A stretch of 64,000 nt of DNA, taken from NCBI RefSeq assembly GCF_000702905.1, contig NZ_JNKR01000006.1, positions 1 to 64,000 of the forward strand, in the 5' to 3' direction. The DNA comes from Mitsuokella jalaludinii DSM 13811 (GTDB lineage Bacteria; Bacillota; Negativicutes; Selenomonadales; Selenomonadaceae). The notes under the pieces were generated by a model, which had not been told where the DNA came from, ran no database searches, and worked only from the letters and a program-made list of their open reading frames with translations. Position numbers and translations under genes: made by a program. This document shows, in pieces, positions 52,049-59,757 of the stretch (position 1 is the first letter of the stretch; each line of letters begins with the position of its first letter).

Positions 52049-53515
52049 TCATTTTTCCTCTGGCGGGTCATCGAAGCCGATGAGCCACGTCGCGATGAAG
52101 CCGCCGATGTAGGCTGTGATGAGGCCTAAGAGGTAGACGGGGATCTGGTCTGTTGCTGCGGCGAGCGGCAGGCCGGAGATGCCGAGCGTGGCGGCGCCGA
52201 CCATGAACTGCGCCTGCACGGCACCGCCGCAGGCACCACCGATGCAGGCGCCGATGAAGGGCTTGCCGAGCGGCAGTGTGACGCCGTAGATCAAAGGCTC
52301 ACCGACACCCATGATGCCGACGGGCAGTGCCGAGGCAATCGTCTTCTTGAGGAAGTGGTTCTTCGTCTTGCAGTAGACGGCAAAGCTCGCGCCGACCTGT
52401 CCCGCGCCGGCCATGGCGAGCACGGGCAGGAGGATCGTGACGCCGTAGCGCGAGAGGAGCTCCGCGTGGATCGGCGTGAGCGTCTGGTGGATGCCGAGCA
52501 TGACCATCGGCAGGAAGGTGCCGCCGAGGATGAAGCCCGTGACGGCGCCGCCAGAGCCGATGGCGCTCGTGGCCGCCGTGCCGATGCAGTCGGACAGGAA
52601 GCCGCCTAGAGGCTGCAGCACGCAGATGGCAACGGTGCCTGAGATCAGGAAGGTGAAGAGCGGCGTGAGGAAGAGGCTGAACATCTCGGGGATGATGCGG
52701 CGCAGTTGCTTCTCGAGCGCGGCGGCGAGCGCAGCGACGAGCAGCACGGAGATGACGCCGCCGCGCCCCGGCACGAGCGGACCGTCCGTGAGTTCGACCG
52801 AGGCGAGTGCGGGATGGGCGAGCAGCGCACCGAGGATGCCGCCGAGTATCGGCGTGCCGCCGAACTCCTTGGCGGCGTTGTAGCCGACGAAGAGGTTCAT
52901 GCCCCAGAAGACGGTGCTGCCGCCGATGGCGAGCAGCTGGTAGACGGCCGTCTGGGTAAATGCAGGTTCAACTTTGCTGACGACATTCAAGGTGCCGCTG
53001 ATGAGGCCGCAGGCGATGAAGGCCGGTATGAGCGGGATGAAGATGCTCGCGATGCGCTTGAAGAGCAGCTTGACGGGCGTCGCGTTCTTGGCGCGGATCT
53101 TCGCGTGCAGCGCCTTGCCGTCGCCAATCTCCGGTCTGTCTGATGACTCCGAGAGAGCAGTCGCAGTGGACGGTCCGACTGACTGTGCGCCGTCCGACAG
53201 TCCGACTTTGCCGGCAGTCGGACGGCCAGCAGAGGATGGTGATGCTGGAGAAGCGCTAGCGCGTGCCGCTTCGAGTTCCTTCAGGAAGGCCTCAGTCACG
53301 CGGTCGACGCGCCCCGGGCCGAAGATAATCTGGAGCTCTTCGCCCGCGTCGTAGACGCCGAGCACGCCCTCGACCGTCTTGAGTGCTTCAATCTGCTCGG
53401 GGCTCTTATCGTGCAGCACGAGGCGCAGCCGCGTCATGCAGTGCGTGGCCGATAGGATGTTGTCGGCAGGGCCCACAAGAGAGAATAGCTGTTTGGCGAT
53501 ATCCGTGTAATTCAT
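52049..53515 (-). CDS. murP: PTS system EIIBC component, N-acetylmuramic acid (or MurNAc-GlcNAc) specific
   Basis: A 488-aa PTS permease. The EIIB domain (residues 1-85) has ILSATHCMTRLRLVLHD with the phospho-Cys27. A linker of about 45 residues rich in Ala, Ser and Pro follows, then an EIIC domain with about 10 membrane helices, including GVGEPLIYGVTLP. No EIIA is fused or adjacent, as in E. coli MurP, which borrows the glucose EIIA. It overlaps murQ by 4 nt (ATGA) and precedes mupG. This context decides the MurNAc assignment over other Glc-family sugars. Confidence 0.87.
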   Translation of the reverse strand: MNYTDIAKQLFSLVGPADNILSATHCMTRLRLVLHDKSPEQIEALKTVEGVLGVYDAGEELQIIFGPGRVDRVTEAFLKELEAARASASPASPSSAGRPTAGKVGLSDGAQSVGPSTATALSESSDRPEIGDGKALHAKIRAKNATPVKLLFKRIASIFIPLIPAFIACGLISGTLNVVSKVEPAFTQTAVYQLLAIGGSTVFWGMNLFVGYNAAKEFGGTPILGGILGALLAHPALASVELTDGPLVPGRGGVISVLLVAALAAALEKQLRRIIPEMFSLFLTPLFTFLISGTVAICVLQPLGGFLSDCIGTAATSAIGSGGAVTGFILGGTFLPMVMLGIHQTLTPIHAELLSRYGVTILLPVLAMAGAGQVGASFAVYCKTKNHFLKKTIASALPVGIMGVGEPLIYGVTLPLGKPFIGACIGGACGGAVQAQFMVGAATLGISGLPLAAATDQIPVYLLGLITAYIGGFIATWLIGFDDPPEEK

Positions 53516-54426
53516 GCTTTAACTCCTCCTGCGGCCAGGCGGATGGCGGCTGCTAGATGGCCGCTCGTGCGCTCGAGCAATGCCTTGCCCTCGCTAGCGG
53601 AGACGTCTGCGACGACCATGAGGATGGCGAGTTTGGCGTGGCCGTCGGCCCCCTTGAGGGCCTTCTCCGCCTCTGTGCGCTCGCAGCCGCTGCCTTCCAT
53701 GACGATGCGGATGGCGCGCTCTTCGAGTTTCTTGTTGCTGGCCTTGACGTCGACCATGAGGTTGCCGTAGACCTTGCCGAGCTTGATCATCGTGCCGGTC
53801 GAGAGCATGTTGAGCACGAGTTTCTGTGCCGTGCCCGCCTTCATGCGCGTCGAGCCCGTGACGACCTCGGGCCCCGTGACAGGCGTCAGGGCGATGTCGG
53901 CGAGCGCGGCGATCTCTGCGTGCTCACTGCACGCGAGCGCAATCGTCAGCGCGCCGAGCTCTCTTGCGTACTTCAGCCCTCCGATGACGTAGGGCGTGCG
54001 GCCCGACGCCGCGATGCCGACGAGAACGTCTTTCGCGGAGAAGCCGTGCTCTTTGAGGTCGTGGACGGCGAGGCCCGGGTTGTCCTCGGCACCTTCCTGC
54101 GCGCGGAAGATCGCGGGAATGCCGCCCGCGATGAGCCCCTGCACGAGCTCGGGGTCCGTGCCGTACGTCGGCGGGCATTCGGAGGCGTCAAGGATGCCGA
54201 GACGGCCCGAGGTGCCCGCGCCGAGGTAGAAGAGACGGCCGCCATTTTCGAGGCGCTGGCTCGTCGCATCAATGGCCCGGGCAATCTCCGGCAGGATCTT
54301 CTCAATGGCCGAGGCGATCTTGCTGTCCTCCTGCTGCATGATCGTGACCATCTCGAGCGTCGTGCAGCTGTCGATATGAGCGGAGGCCGGGTTGCGGCGC
54401 TCCGTCGTGAGTCTTGATAAATCCAA
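53512..54426 (-). CDS. murQ: N-acetylmuramic acid 6-phosphate etherase
   Basis: Splits MurNAc-6-P into GlcNAc-6-P and lactate in the cytoplasm. The 304-aa SIS-domain protein has ATSQRLENGGRLFYLGAGTSGRL in part (GAGTSGRLGILDASECPPT is the signature, with the catalytic Glu), EGAEDNPGLAVHDL with the second Glu, GIAASGRTPYV, and TGSTRMKAGTAQKLVLNML. The start is TTG at 54426 with AAGGAG upstream. It is the first gene of murQ-murP-mupG. Its lactate product is of interest because a lactate permease gene lies next upstream. Confidence 0.94.
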   Translation of the reverse strand: MDLSRLTTERRNPASAHIDSCTTLEMVTIMQQEDSKIASAIEKILPEIARAIDATSQRLENGGRLFYLGAGTSGRLGILDASECPPTYGTDPELVQGLIAGGIPAIFRAQEGAEDNPGLAVHDLKEHGFSAKDVLVGIAASGRTPYVIGGLKYARELGALTIALACSEHAEIAALADIALTPVTGPEVVTGSTRMKAGTAQKLVLNMLSTGTMIKLGKVYGNLMVDVKASNKKLEERAIRIVMEGSGCERTEAEKALKGADGHAKLAILMVVADVSASEGKALLERTSGHLAAAIRLAAGGVKA

Positions 54427-54490
54427 AGAAAAACTCCTTCTCTCTATCTTTATTGTAGAACATAATACCTATAGTATAACACAAGAGACG

Positions 54491-54520
54491 AAAAAAGCCC
54501 TCCCCGAGAAGGGGAAGGCT
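54491..54520 (-). terminator. Lactate permease terminator
   Basis: On the minus strand agccttcccc, loop ttctc and ggggagggct (one mismatch) are followed by T5. Confidence 0.85.
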
Positions 54521-54535
54521 CTCTTGCTTGACGGC

Positions 54536-56068
54536 TCAGCCGACGAGGGACTGACCGAAGTAGACGATGCATCCCATGATGATGACAAACGGGATGTAGA
54601 TCTTGACGGCGAAGTACAGGAGCTTGCCCTCGCAGCCGACCGTGCCGATGGCGGCGACGGCAATCGCGATGTTCTGCGGGGAGATCATCTTGCCGGCGCA
54701 GGCGCCCAGCGGATTCGAGGCGGCAATCCAGGCCTGGACGCTCTCGCTCGCGCCGATGGCCATGGCCGAGTCCGTCTGCAGCTTGCCGAAGAGGACGCAG
54801 GACGAGGTAGCGGAGCCCGTGATGAACGTGCCGATGGAGCCGATGAAGGCGGCGATGAACGGGTACATCGTGCCCGTCGCGGCGACGGCCGTCTCCGCAA
54901 TCTCGTGCGTCATGCCCGCATAGCCCATGACCTTAGCCGTGGCGATGACCGTGATGATCGTGATGATGGTGAAGCGCAGGTTCCAAGCCGTGCGGCGCAG
55001 GCAGCCCACCATGCTGCCGAAGCCGGCACCCTGGATGGTACCACCGATGAAGGCCGCGAGCAGGATGAGAACACCGGGCGTTGCGAGCCAGGTGAAGGTG
55101 TACGGTTCACCGCCGGGGCCGTCGTAGATCAGCACGCTGGTCTTGATGAGGTTCAATGGATCATGGATGGCCGGGATGAGCTTCGACGTCATGAGCAGGA
55201 AGATGAAGATGAGGATGAATGGCATCCAGGCGCGGACGGCCGTGCCTGCCGTGATGGGCGCTTCGTCGTCATGCGGTGGCAGGGCGTGTTCCGAGTCATT
55301 GACGGGGAAGAGCTTGGCACAGGCGATGATGGCGGCCATCGCGACGATGGAACCGCCGACGACGGCGAGCTCCGGGCCCATGAACATGGCGATGGCAAGC
55401 TCTGTGGCAGAAAAGCCGACGCCGGCCGCCAGGCACATGAGCACCATGCCCTTGAGGCCTTTGAGGCTGTGACTTGCGACGATGACCATGAGAAACGGGC
55501 AGAGGACGGTGAGCGGTATGAGCTGTAGAGCCGTGTAGGTCGCGAGTTGTATCGGGTCGATGCCCGTGACATTGCCGAGCGTGACGATCGGGATGCCGAT
55601 GGAGCCGTAGGCAGTCGGGACTGAGTTCGCGATCAGGCAGACCATGGCCGCGAGCACCGGGTTGACGCCGATGCCGGCGAGCATGCCGGCTGGTATCGCG
55701 ACGGCCGTGCCGAAGCCGGCCATGCCCTCGAGGAAGCCGCCAAAGCCCCAGCCAATCAGCAGGATCAGCACGCGGCGGTCATTGCTGACGGAGGTCAGCA
55801 TCTTCTTGATCGTGTCCATCGCCTTCGTCTGGAGGGTCAGGTTGTAGGTGAAGATAGCGGCGATGATGACGAGCAGGATAGGCCAGCAGGCGAGTGCGAC
55901 ACCTTCGAGCGTCGCCTGGACTGCGTGGGGAATCGTCATGTCATTGACGAAGATGCCGGCCGTCAGGGCGATGACGAGTGCGATTGGGCAAGCCTTGTAG
56001 GCCGCTATCTTGAGCACACTCAGCGCGATGATGAGCCATAGGATTGGGGAGAGCGCGATGAGAAACAT
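54536..56068 (-). CDS. L-lactate permease (LctP family)
   Basis: A 510-aa carrier with about 13 membrane segments. IIAAIFTYNLTLQTKAMDTIKKML, GWGFGGFLEGMAGFGTAVAIPA and NPLGACAGKMISPQNIAIA are LctP-family signatures (each shown in part), as is VTLGNVTGI. It takes up or exports lactate with protons. The gene stands alone between its own promoter (56141-56170) and terminator. Selenomonads use or make lactate; direction cannot be told. Confidence 0.93.
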   Translation of the reverse strand: MFLIALSPILWLIIALSVLKIAAYKACPIALVIALTAGIFVNDMTIPHAVQATLEGVALACWPILLVIIAAIFTYNLTLQTKAMDTIKKMLTSVSNDRRVLILLIGWGFGGFLEGMAGFGTAVAIPAGMLAGIGVNPVLAAMVCLIANSVPTAYGSIGIPIVTLGNVTGIDPIQLATYTALQLIPLTVLCPFLMVIVASHSLKGLKGMVLMCLAAGVGFSATELAIAMFMGPELAVVGGSIVAMAAIIACAKLFPVNDSEHALPPHDDEAPITAGTAVRAWMPFILIFIFLLMTSKLIPAIHDPLNLIKTSVLIYDGPGGEPYTFTWLATPGVLILLAAFIGGTIQGAGFGSMVGCLRRTAWNLRFTIITIITVIATAKVMGYAGMTHEIAETAVAATGTMYPFIAAFIGSIGTFITGSATSSCVLFGKLQTDSAMAIGASESVQAWIAASNPLGACAGKMISPQNIAIAVAAIGTVGCEGKLLYFAVKIYIPFVIIMGCIVYFGQSLVG

Positions 56069-56140
56069 TTTGTCCTTCCTTTCTATGCTTATCGTTTAAA
56101 ATGATGGGTTCCATCTGAAAAAGAGATGAATGGATACCTC

Positions 56141-56170
56141 ATTATATAGACAGCTTTCGCAGAAAGTCAA
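56141..56170 (-). promoter_or_regulatory. Lactate permease promoter
   Basis: On the minus strand TTGACT and TATAAT are 18 bp apart, about 75 bp before the start codon. Confidence 0.75.
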
Positions 56171-56223
56171 TGGTGAAAATAAAGGTTTTATCTTTCTAAG
56201 AATAAAAATCTTCAGACAGGAAA

Positions 56224-56266
56224 ACGGGCGGAAAAAACCTCTCCGAAGAGAGGTTTTTCCTGCCCG
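56224..56266 (-). terminator. Threonine deaminase terminator
   Basis: On the minus strand aaaaacctctc, loop ttcg and gagaggtttttt, with outer cgggc/gcccg arms. Confidence 0.9.
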
Positions 56267-56271
56267 TTTAC

Positions 56272-57525
56272 TCAGTAGATTTTCTGGATTTCGTAGCCGT
56301 TCGCGTTGAGGGCCTGGATGATCTTCTGGATGTGCTGCTCGTTGTGCGTCTCGACGGTGACGGTCAATACGACCTTCTTGAAGCTGTCGGTGACCTTTGT
56401 CTGGTCGTGGTCGAGCTTGATGACGTTGGCATTCTCTTCGGCGAGGATGCGCGAGACGTTGAGCAGCTGGCCCGGCTTGTCCGGCAGCTGGACGGCGAAG
56501 CAGAAGACGCGGCCGCGCGCGATCAGAGCCTTGTCGATGAGCGCCGAGATGGTCGAGATGTCGATGTTGCCGCCCGAGATGATCGAGACGACCTTCTTGT
56601 CGTGGAACGGCAGCTTTGCGAGTGCGGCGAGCGAGAGGACGCCGGCGCCCTCTGCGACGAGCTTGTGCTTCTCGATGAGTGAGAGCAGGGCGTTCATGAT
56701 GTCGATCTCCGAGACGGTGATGATGTCGTCAAGGTACTTCTTGCAGAACTCAAATGTCAGCGTGCCGGCTGTCTTGACGGCGCAGCCGTCGGCGACCGTG
56801 TCAGCCGAGTCGAGCGTCACGACTTTGTCAGCCGCGAGCGCCGCCTTCATGCAGGCCGCATTCTCCGGCTCGACGCCGATGACCTTGACGTTCGGGTTGA
56901 CGAGCTTCGTCGCGAGCGCGACGCCCGAGGCGAAGCCGCCGCCGCCAATCGGGCAGAGGATGGCGTCGACATCCTTGAGTGCATCGATGATCTCGAGCGC
57001 CGTCGTGCCCTGGCCGAGGAGCACCTGCAGGTCGTTGAACGGGTGGATGTAGACATAACCGTGCTTCTTCTGGAGCTCGAGGCTGTGCGCATAGGCGTCG
57101 TCAAAGCCGTCGCCGTGCAGCACGACTTCCGCGCCGAGCGCGCGCGTGCCCTCGACCTTGAGGATCGGCGTCGTCGCCGGCATGCAGATGACGGCCTTGA
57201 CGCCGAGCTTCCGCGCTGCGTACGCTACGCCCTGCGCGTGGTTGCCGGCCGAGGCCGTGATGACGCCGCGCACGCGCTCCTCCGGTGTGAGCTGGCTGAT
57301 CTTGTTGTAGGCACCGCGGAGCTTGAAGGCACCCGTATGCTGAAGGTTCTCCGGCTTGAGATAGACATCGTTGTGGCAGAGCTCGGAGAAATAGTCACTG
57401 TGGATGAGCCTCGTCTTCCTAGCTACTCCCTCGAGCTGCTTGGCTGCGCGGTAGACGTCGGCAATCGTCGTGCTCTCCACGATTTCGGCATTCGAACGTT
57501 TCGACGATTTCTTCTCTTCAGGCAT
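56272..57525 (-). CDS. ilvA: Threonine ammonia-lyase (threonine deaminase) with one ACT domain
   Basis: Converts threonine to 2-oxobutanoate and ammonia. The 417-aa PLP enzyme has NLQHTGAFKLRGAYNKI with the Schiff-base lysine, ASAGNHAQGVAYAA, PIGGGGFASGVALA (phosphate loop), ISGGNID, and a C-terminal ACT domain (FAVQLPDKPGQLLNVSRIL). Catalytic core plus a single ACT is the shape of the short IlvA/TdcB-like group. ATG 57525 has AAGGAGGAC 7 nt upstream. Either isoleucine synthesis or threonine catabolism is possible. Confidence 0.92.
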   Translation of the reverse strand: MPEEKKSSKRSNAEIVESTTIADVYRAAKQLEGVARKTRLIHSDYFSELCHNDVYLKPENLQHTGAFKLRGAYNKISQLTPEERVRGVITASAGNHAQGVAYAARKLGVKAVICMPATTPILKVEGTRALGAEVVLHGDGFDDAYAHSLELQKKHGYVYIHPFNDLQVLLGQGTTALEIIDALKDVDAILCPIGGGGFASGVALATKLVNPNVKVIGVEPENAACMKAALAADKVVTLDSADTVADGCAVKTAGTLTFEFCKKYLDDIITVSEIDIMNALLSLIEKHKLVAEGAGVLSLAALAKLPFHDKKVVSIISGGNIDISTISALIDKALIARGRVFCFAVQLPDKPGQLLNVSRILAEENANVIKLDHDQTKVTDSFKKVVLTVTVETHNEQHIQKIIQALNANGYEIQKIY

Positions 57526-57734
57526 AGTTGCGTCCTCCTTTTTATGCGATACTTCTCGTATTTTATCCAGTTTATCACCTCGGACGTGCAAAAGTCAATT
57601 ACAACTTTACAGATGGGCCGAGCAGAGATTTCTTGAAAAAGTACGAGAAGTTTTTGGAGAATTTAGAGGAATTTGCCCATGTGTTCGCGAATTATACACC
57701 ATGAAAGAGAAATGCTACGGGAGGGATTCATTGT

Positions 57735-58181
57735 ATGGAAAGGTTGGCTCGTATCCTGGTTCCGGTTGACGGATCTGGTGCTTCCGACCAAGCCGTGCGT
57801 TTTGCCGCCATTCTTGCAGATGCGACAGGTGCTTCTGTCGACATCCTGCATGTATCGTATTTTGATAGCAGTACGGATGCGGATGAAGTATCGTGGCTGC
57901 CGGAATGCGTGGCAGGTCCCATCGGGCCCGAAGCCGAGAAGATCCTCGAAGGGGCGAAGCGGCTTATCCCGGAGGCAGTCCTCTATGAAGCGCATCACCG
58001 CACCGGCAGTCCGGCGCAGACGATCCTCGACTTTGCCGAAGAGCGGCGAAGTGACCTGATCGTCGTCGGCAGCCGCCGACTCGATGCACTTCATGCAGCG
58101 CTGCTCGGGAGCGTCAGCACGCAGGTCCTCTATGAGGCGAAGTGCCCAGTAACCGTGGTCAAAGAGAATCCTCATCCATAA
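57735..58181 (+). CDS. Universal stress protein, UspA family (first)
   Basis: A 148-aa Rossmann-like stress protein: RILVPVDGSGASDQAVRFA at the N-terminus, then GSPAQTILDFAEERRSDLIVVGSR. The usual ATP-binding G-x2-G-x9-G-S/T-V-S reads GSRRLDALHAALLGSVSTQV, with the second glycine replaced by Leu, so nucleotide binding may be weakened. gggaggg precedes the ATG. A second Usp gene follows 27 nt downstream, so they are probably co-expressed. Confidence 0.9.
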   Translation: MERLARILVPVDGSGASDQAVRFAAILADATGASVDILHVSYFDSSTDADEVSWLPECVAGPIGPEAEKILEGAKRLIPEAVLYEAHHRTGSPAQTILDFAEERRSDLIVVGSRRLDALHAALLGSVSTQVLYEAKCPVTVVKENPHP

Positions 58182-58208
58182 TGGATATCATGCTAAGGGG
58201 GTAATACT

Positions 58209-58625
58209 ATGATGAAGAATATCCTGGTACCGGTCGATGGTTCGGAAGGTTCGGACCGTGCTGTAACGGAAGCGATTTCCATTGCAGAGGCTTGTGAAGC
58301 GAAGCTCAACTTCCTCTACGTCGCGAACATCAACCAGCTCGCAATCAATGCCTGCCTGTCAGACGCCATCCTCGAGGCCGTGACGAAGGCCGGCAACGTC
58401 GTGCTCGACCGCGCGATGGAGATGGTGCCGTCGGGCATCGAGAAGGAAGCGTTCTCGGAGACGGGCTCGCCAGCCGTCGTCATCCTCGACTTCGCGACGA
58501 GCAATGACATGGACCTCATCGTCATGGGCAGCCGCGGCCTCGGTGTCGTCAAGGGCGTGCTGCTCGGCAGTGTCAGCCAGTACATCGTAGAGCAGTCGAA
58601 GTGCCCGGTACTGGTCGTGAAGTAA
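58209..58625 (+). CDS. Universal stress protein, UspA family (second)
   Basis: A 138-aa UspA domain with NILVPVDGSEGSDRAVTEA, GSPAVVILDFATSNDMDLIV and an intact ATP site GSRGLGVVKGVLLGSVSQYI. It differs enough from its neighbour to be an old duplication. AAGGGGG lies upstream of the ATG. Behind the stop lies the densest group of structured elements in the window (58659-59135). Confidence 0.92.
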   Translation: MMKNILVPVDGSEGSDRAVTEAISIAEACEAKLNFLYVANINQLAINACLSDAILEAVTKAGNVVLDRAMEMVPSGIEKEAFSETGSPAVVILDFATSNDMDLIVMGSRGLGVVKGVLLGSVSQYIVEQSKCPVLVVK

Positions 58626-58658
58626 GGTTTCATTCGTGTCCTTTTGTGGAAATGAGCC

Positions 58659-58730
58659 GTCGGCCATAGATGTCCATTGCTCCGCACAGCAAGCTGAAGC
58701 TGCGCCATGGACATCTATGGCCGACTTTTT
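58659..58730 (+). repeat. Structured 3'-UTR element, short form, copy 1 (terminator-like)
   Basis: A perfect 19-bp stem (58659-58677 with 58707-58725) encloses a 29-nt loop with cagcaagctgaagctgcgc. Six T follow the stem, so it can act as an intrinsic terminator for the Usp genes. It starts 33 nt after the stop codon. The loop matches the minus-strand loop of 59067-59135, while the stems are unrelated in sequence. Confidence 0.8.
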
Positions 58731-58741
58731 TCTTAAAGGAC

Positions 58742-58926
58742 GGGGAAGGACTGCCCAACGCTGCGCATGACCAGCTGCTGAACCTGTTTTTTGCCTTGGA
58801 ATCAATCCTTACCAAAGAGCTGAACGCGCTGCGCTTGAACGACGCTCTTTGGCAAGGAGTCTGGTCGGCAAAAAACAGGTTCTTGACGCAGCTGGTCAAA
58901 GCTCCGCTTATGGGCAGTCCTTCCCC
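58742..58926 (+). repeat. Structured 3'-UTR element, long form, copy 2
   Basis: Outer helix 58742-58757 with 58911-58926 (16 bp, perfect). Loop strands are acgctgcgc (58758-58766) and gctccgctta (58901-58910). Second helix 58768-58778 with 58888-58898 (11 bp, perfect). Third helix 58782-58795 with 58867-58880 (14 bp, perfect). Apical helix 58807-58820 with 58844-58857 (one mismatch). Same architecture as 46703-46888, with different but complementary helix sequences. Confidence 0.8.
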
Positions 58927-58954
58927 TGCTTTCGTGGGAAACAAGTTGATAGAG

Positions 58955-59000
58955 AAAATGCCAGGTATCTGGAAGATGTATCTTCGATGCCTGGCATTTT
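58955..59000 (+). terminator. Intrinsic terminator after the element cluster
   Basis: aaaatgccagg and cctggcatttt are perfect 11-bp arms around a 24-nt loop with secondary pairing. Confidence 0.7.
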
Positions 59001-59066
59001 GTATTGTGCTGACTGTATGACTGGCAGTAGCGGGATGAGAGTTCTTGCTGAACTGATGGGAGTGAA

Positions 59067-59135
59067 GTCATCTGGGGGTATCCATAAGTGGAGCTTCAGC
59101 CTGCTGCGCGGAACGTTGGATACCCCCCAGATGAC
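59067..59135 (-). repeat. Structured 3'-UTR element, short form, copy 2
   Basis: An 18-bp stem (59067-59084 with 59117-59135, one bulged base) encloses a 32-nt loop. Read on the minus strand the loop contains cgcagcaggctgaagctcc, matching the short element at 58659. It begins 25 nt after the nrdG stop, on the nrdG strand. The stem sequence is unrelated to that of the other short copy. Confidence 0.78.
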
Positions 59136-59160
59136 GCCGCGCTTCTGCGAATTCGAGAAA

Positions 59161-59673
59161 TCAATCTTCGTATAGCAGTACGATCTTTCCCTGCTGGCGC
59201 GTGGCGTTCATGTCGATGACGCGCTGGTTGGAGGAGCCGCGGAAATGGAGGGTGAGGTCGCGCAGTTCCTCGACGTACGCACCGTCGACGAGTACGTCGA
59301 CTTCCGCGAGCAGATCATCTGTCGCCTTGTCGTGGCGCGCCTGGAGTTCTTCGAGCGTGTAGCCCGAGTAGCTCCAGATGTCGAGGCCTGCCGCGTGGAT
59401 CTCTCTGGCGAGTTCGGCGAGCGGTGCGCACTGCAGGAAGGGCTCGCCGCCGCTGAACGTCACGCCCGTCAGCAGCGGGTTCAGGCGTATCTTCTGCAGG
59501 AGCTCCGCGAGCGTTTCCTCGTGGCCGCCCTCGAGCGGCTGCGTCTCCGGGTTCTGGCAGTTCGGGCAGCGGCGCTTGCAACCCTGCACGAAGATCGTGA
59601 AGCGGAAGCCGTCGCCGTCGACAATCGAGTCTTCGACGAGGCCAGCGACGTGCAGCGTATCATCTAGTGACAT
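59161..59673 (-). CDS. nrdG: Anaerobic ribonucleoside-triphosphate reductase activating protein
   Basis: A 170-aa radical SAM activase that generates the glycyl radical of class III ribonucleotide reductase. FVQGCKRRCPNCQNPETQ has the cluster cysteines 32, 36 and 39, and VTFSGGEPFLQ is the SAM-binding motif. ATG 59673 follows GGAAAGGACG. The gene directly upstream encodes a stand-alone NrdD-type glycyl-radical domain; a full-length NrdD is not in the window. A hairpin at 59712 lies between the two genes. Confidence 0.93.
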   Translation of the reverse strand: MSLDDTLHVAGLVEDSIVDGDGFRFTIFVQGCKRRCPNCQNPETQPLEGGHEETLAELLQKIRLNPLLTGVTFSGGEPFLQCAPLAELAREIHAAGLDIWSYSGYTLEELQARHDKATDDLLAEVDVLVDGAYVEELRDLTLHFRGSSNQRVIDMNATRQQGKIVLLYED

Positions 59674-59711
59674 GGTCAATCGTCCTTTCCTTATTGTGGT
59701 CATCCCAATAG

Positions 59712-59744
59712 AAAAGCCGCTGCCGGGGGGAGTGGCAGCGGCTT
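59712..59744 (-). terminator. Intergenic hairpin between the glycyl-radical gene and nrdG
   Basis: On the minus strand aagccgctgcc and ggcagcggctt form an 11-bp stem followed by ttttcta. It may act as a partial terminator (attenuator) lowering nrdG expression relative to the upstream gene. Confidence 0.65.
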
Positions 59745-59757
59745 CTCCTTGCATCAA

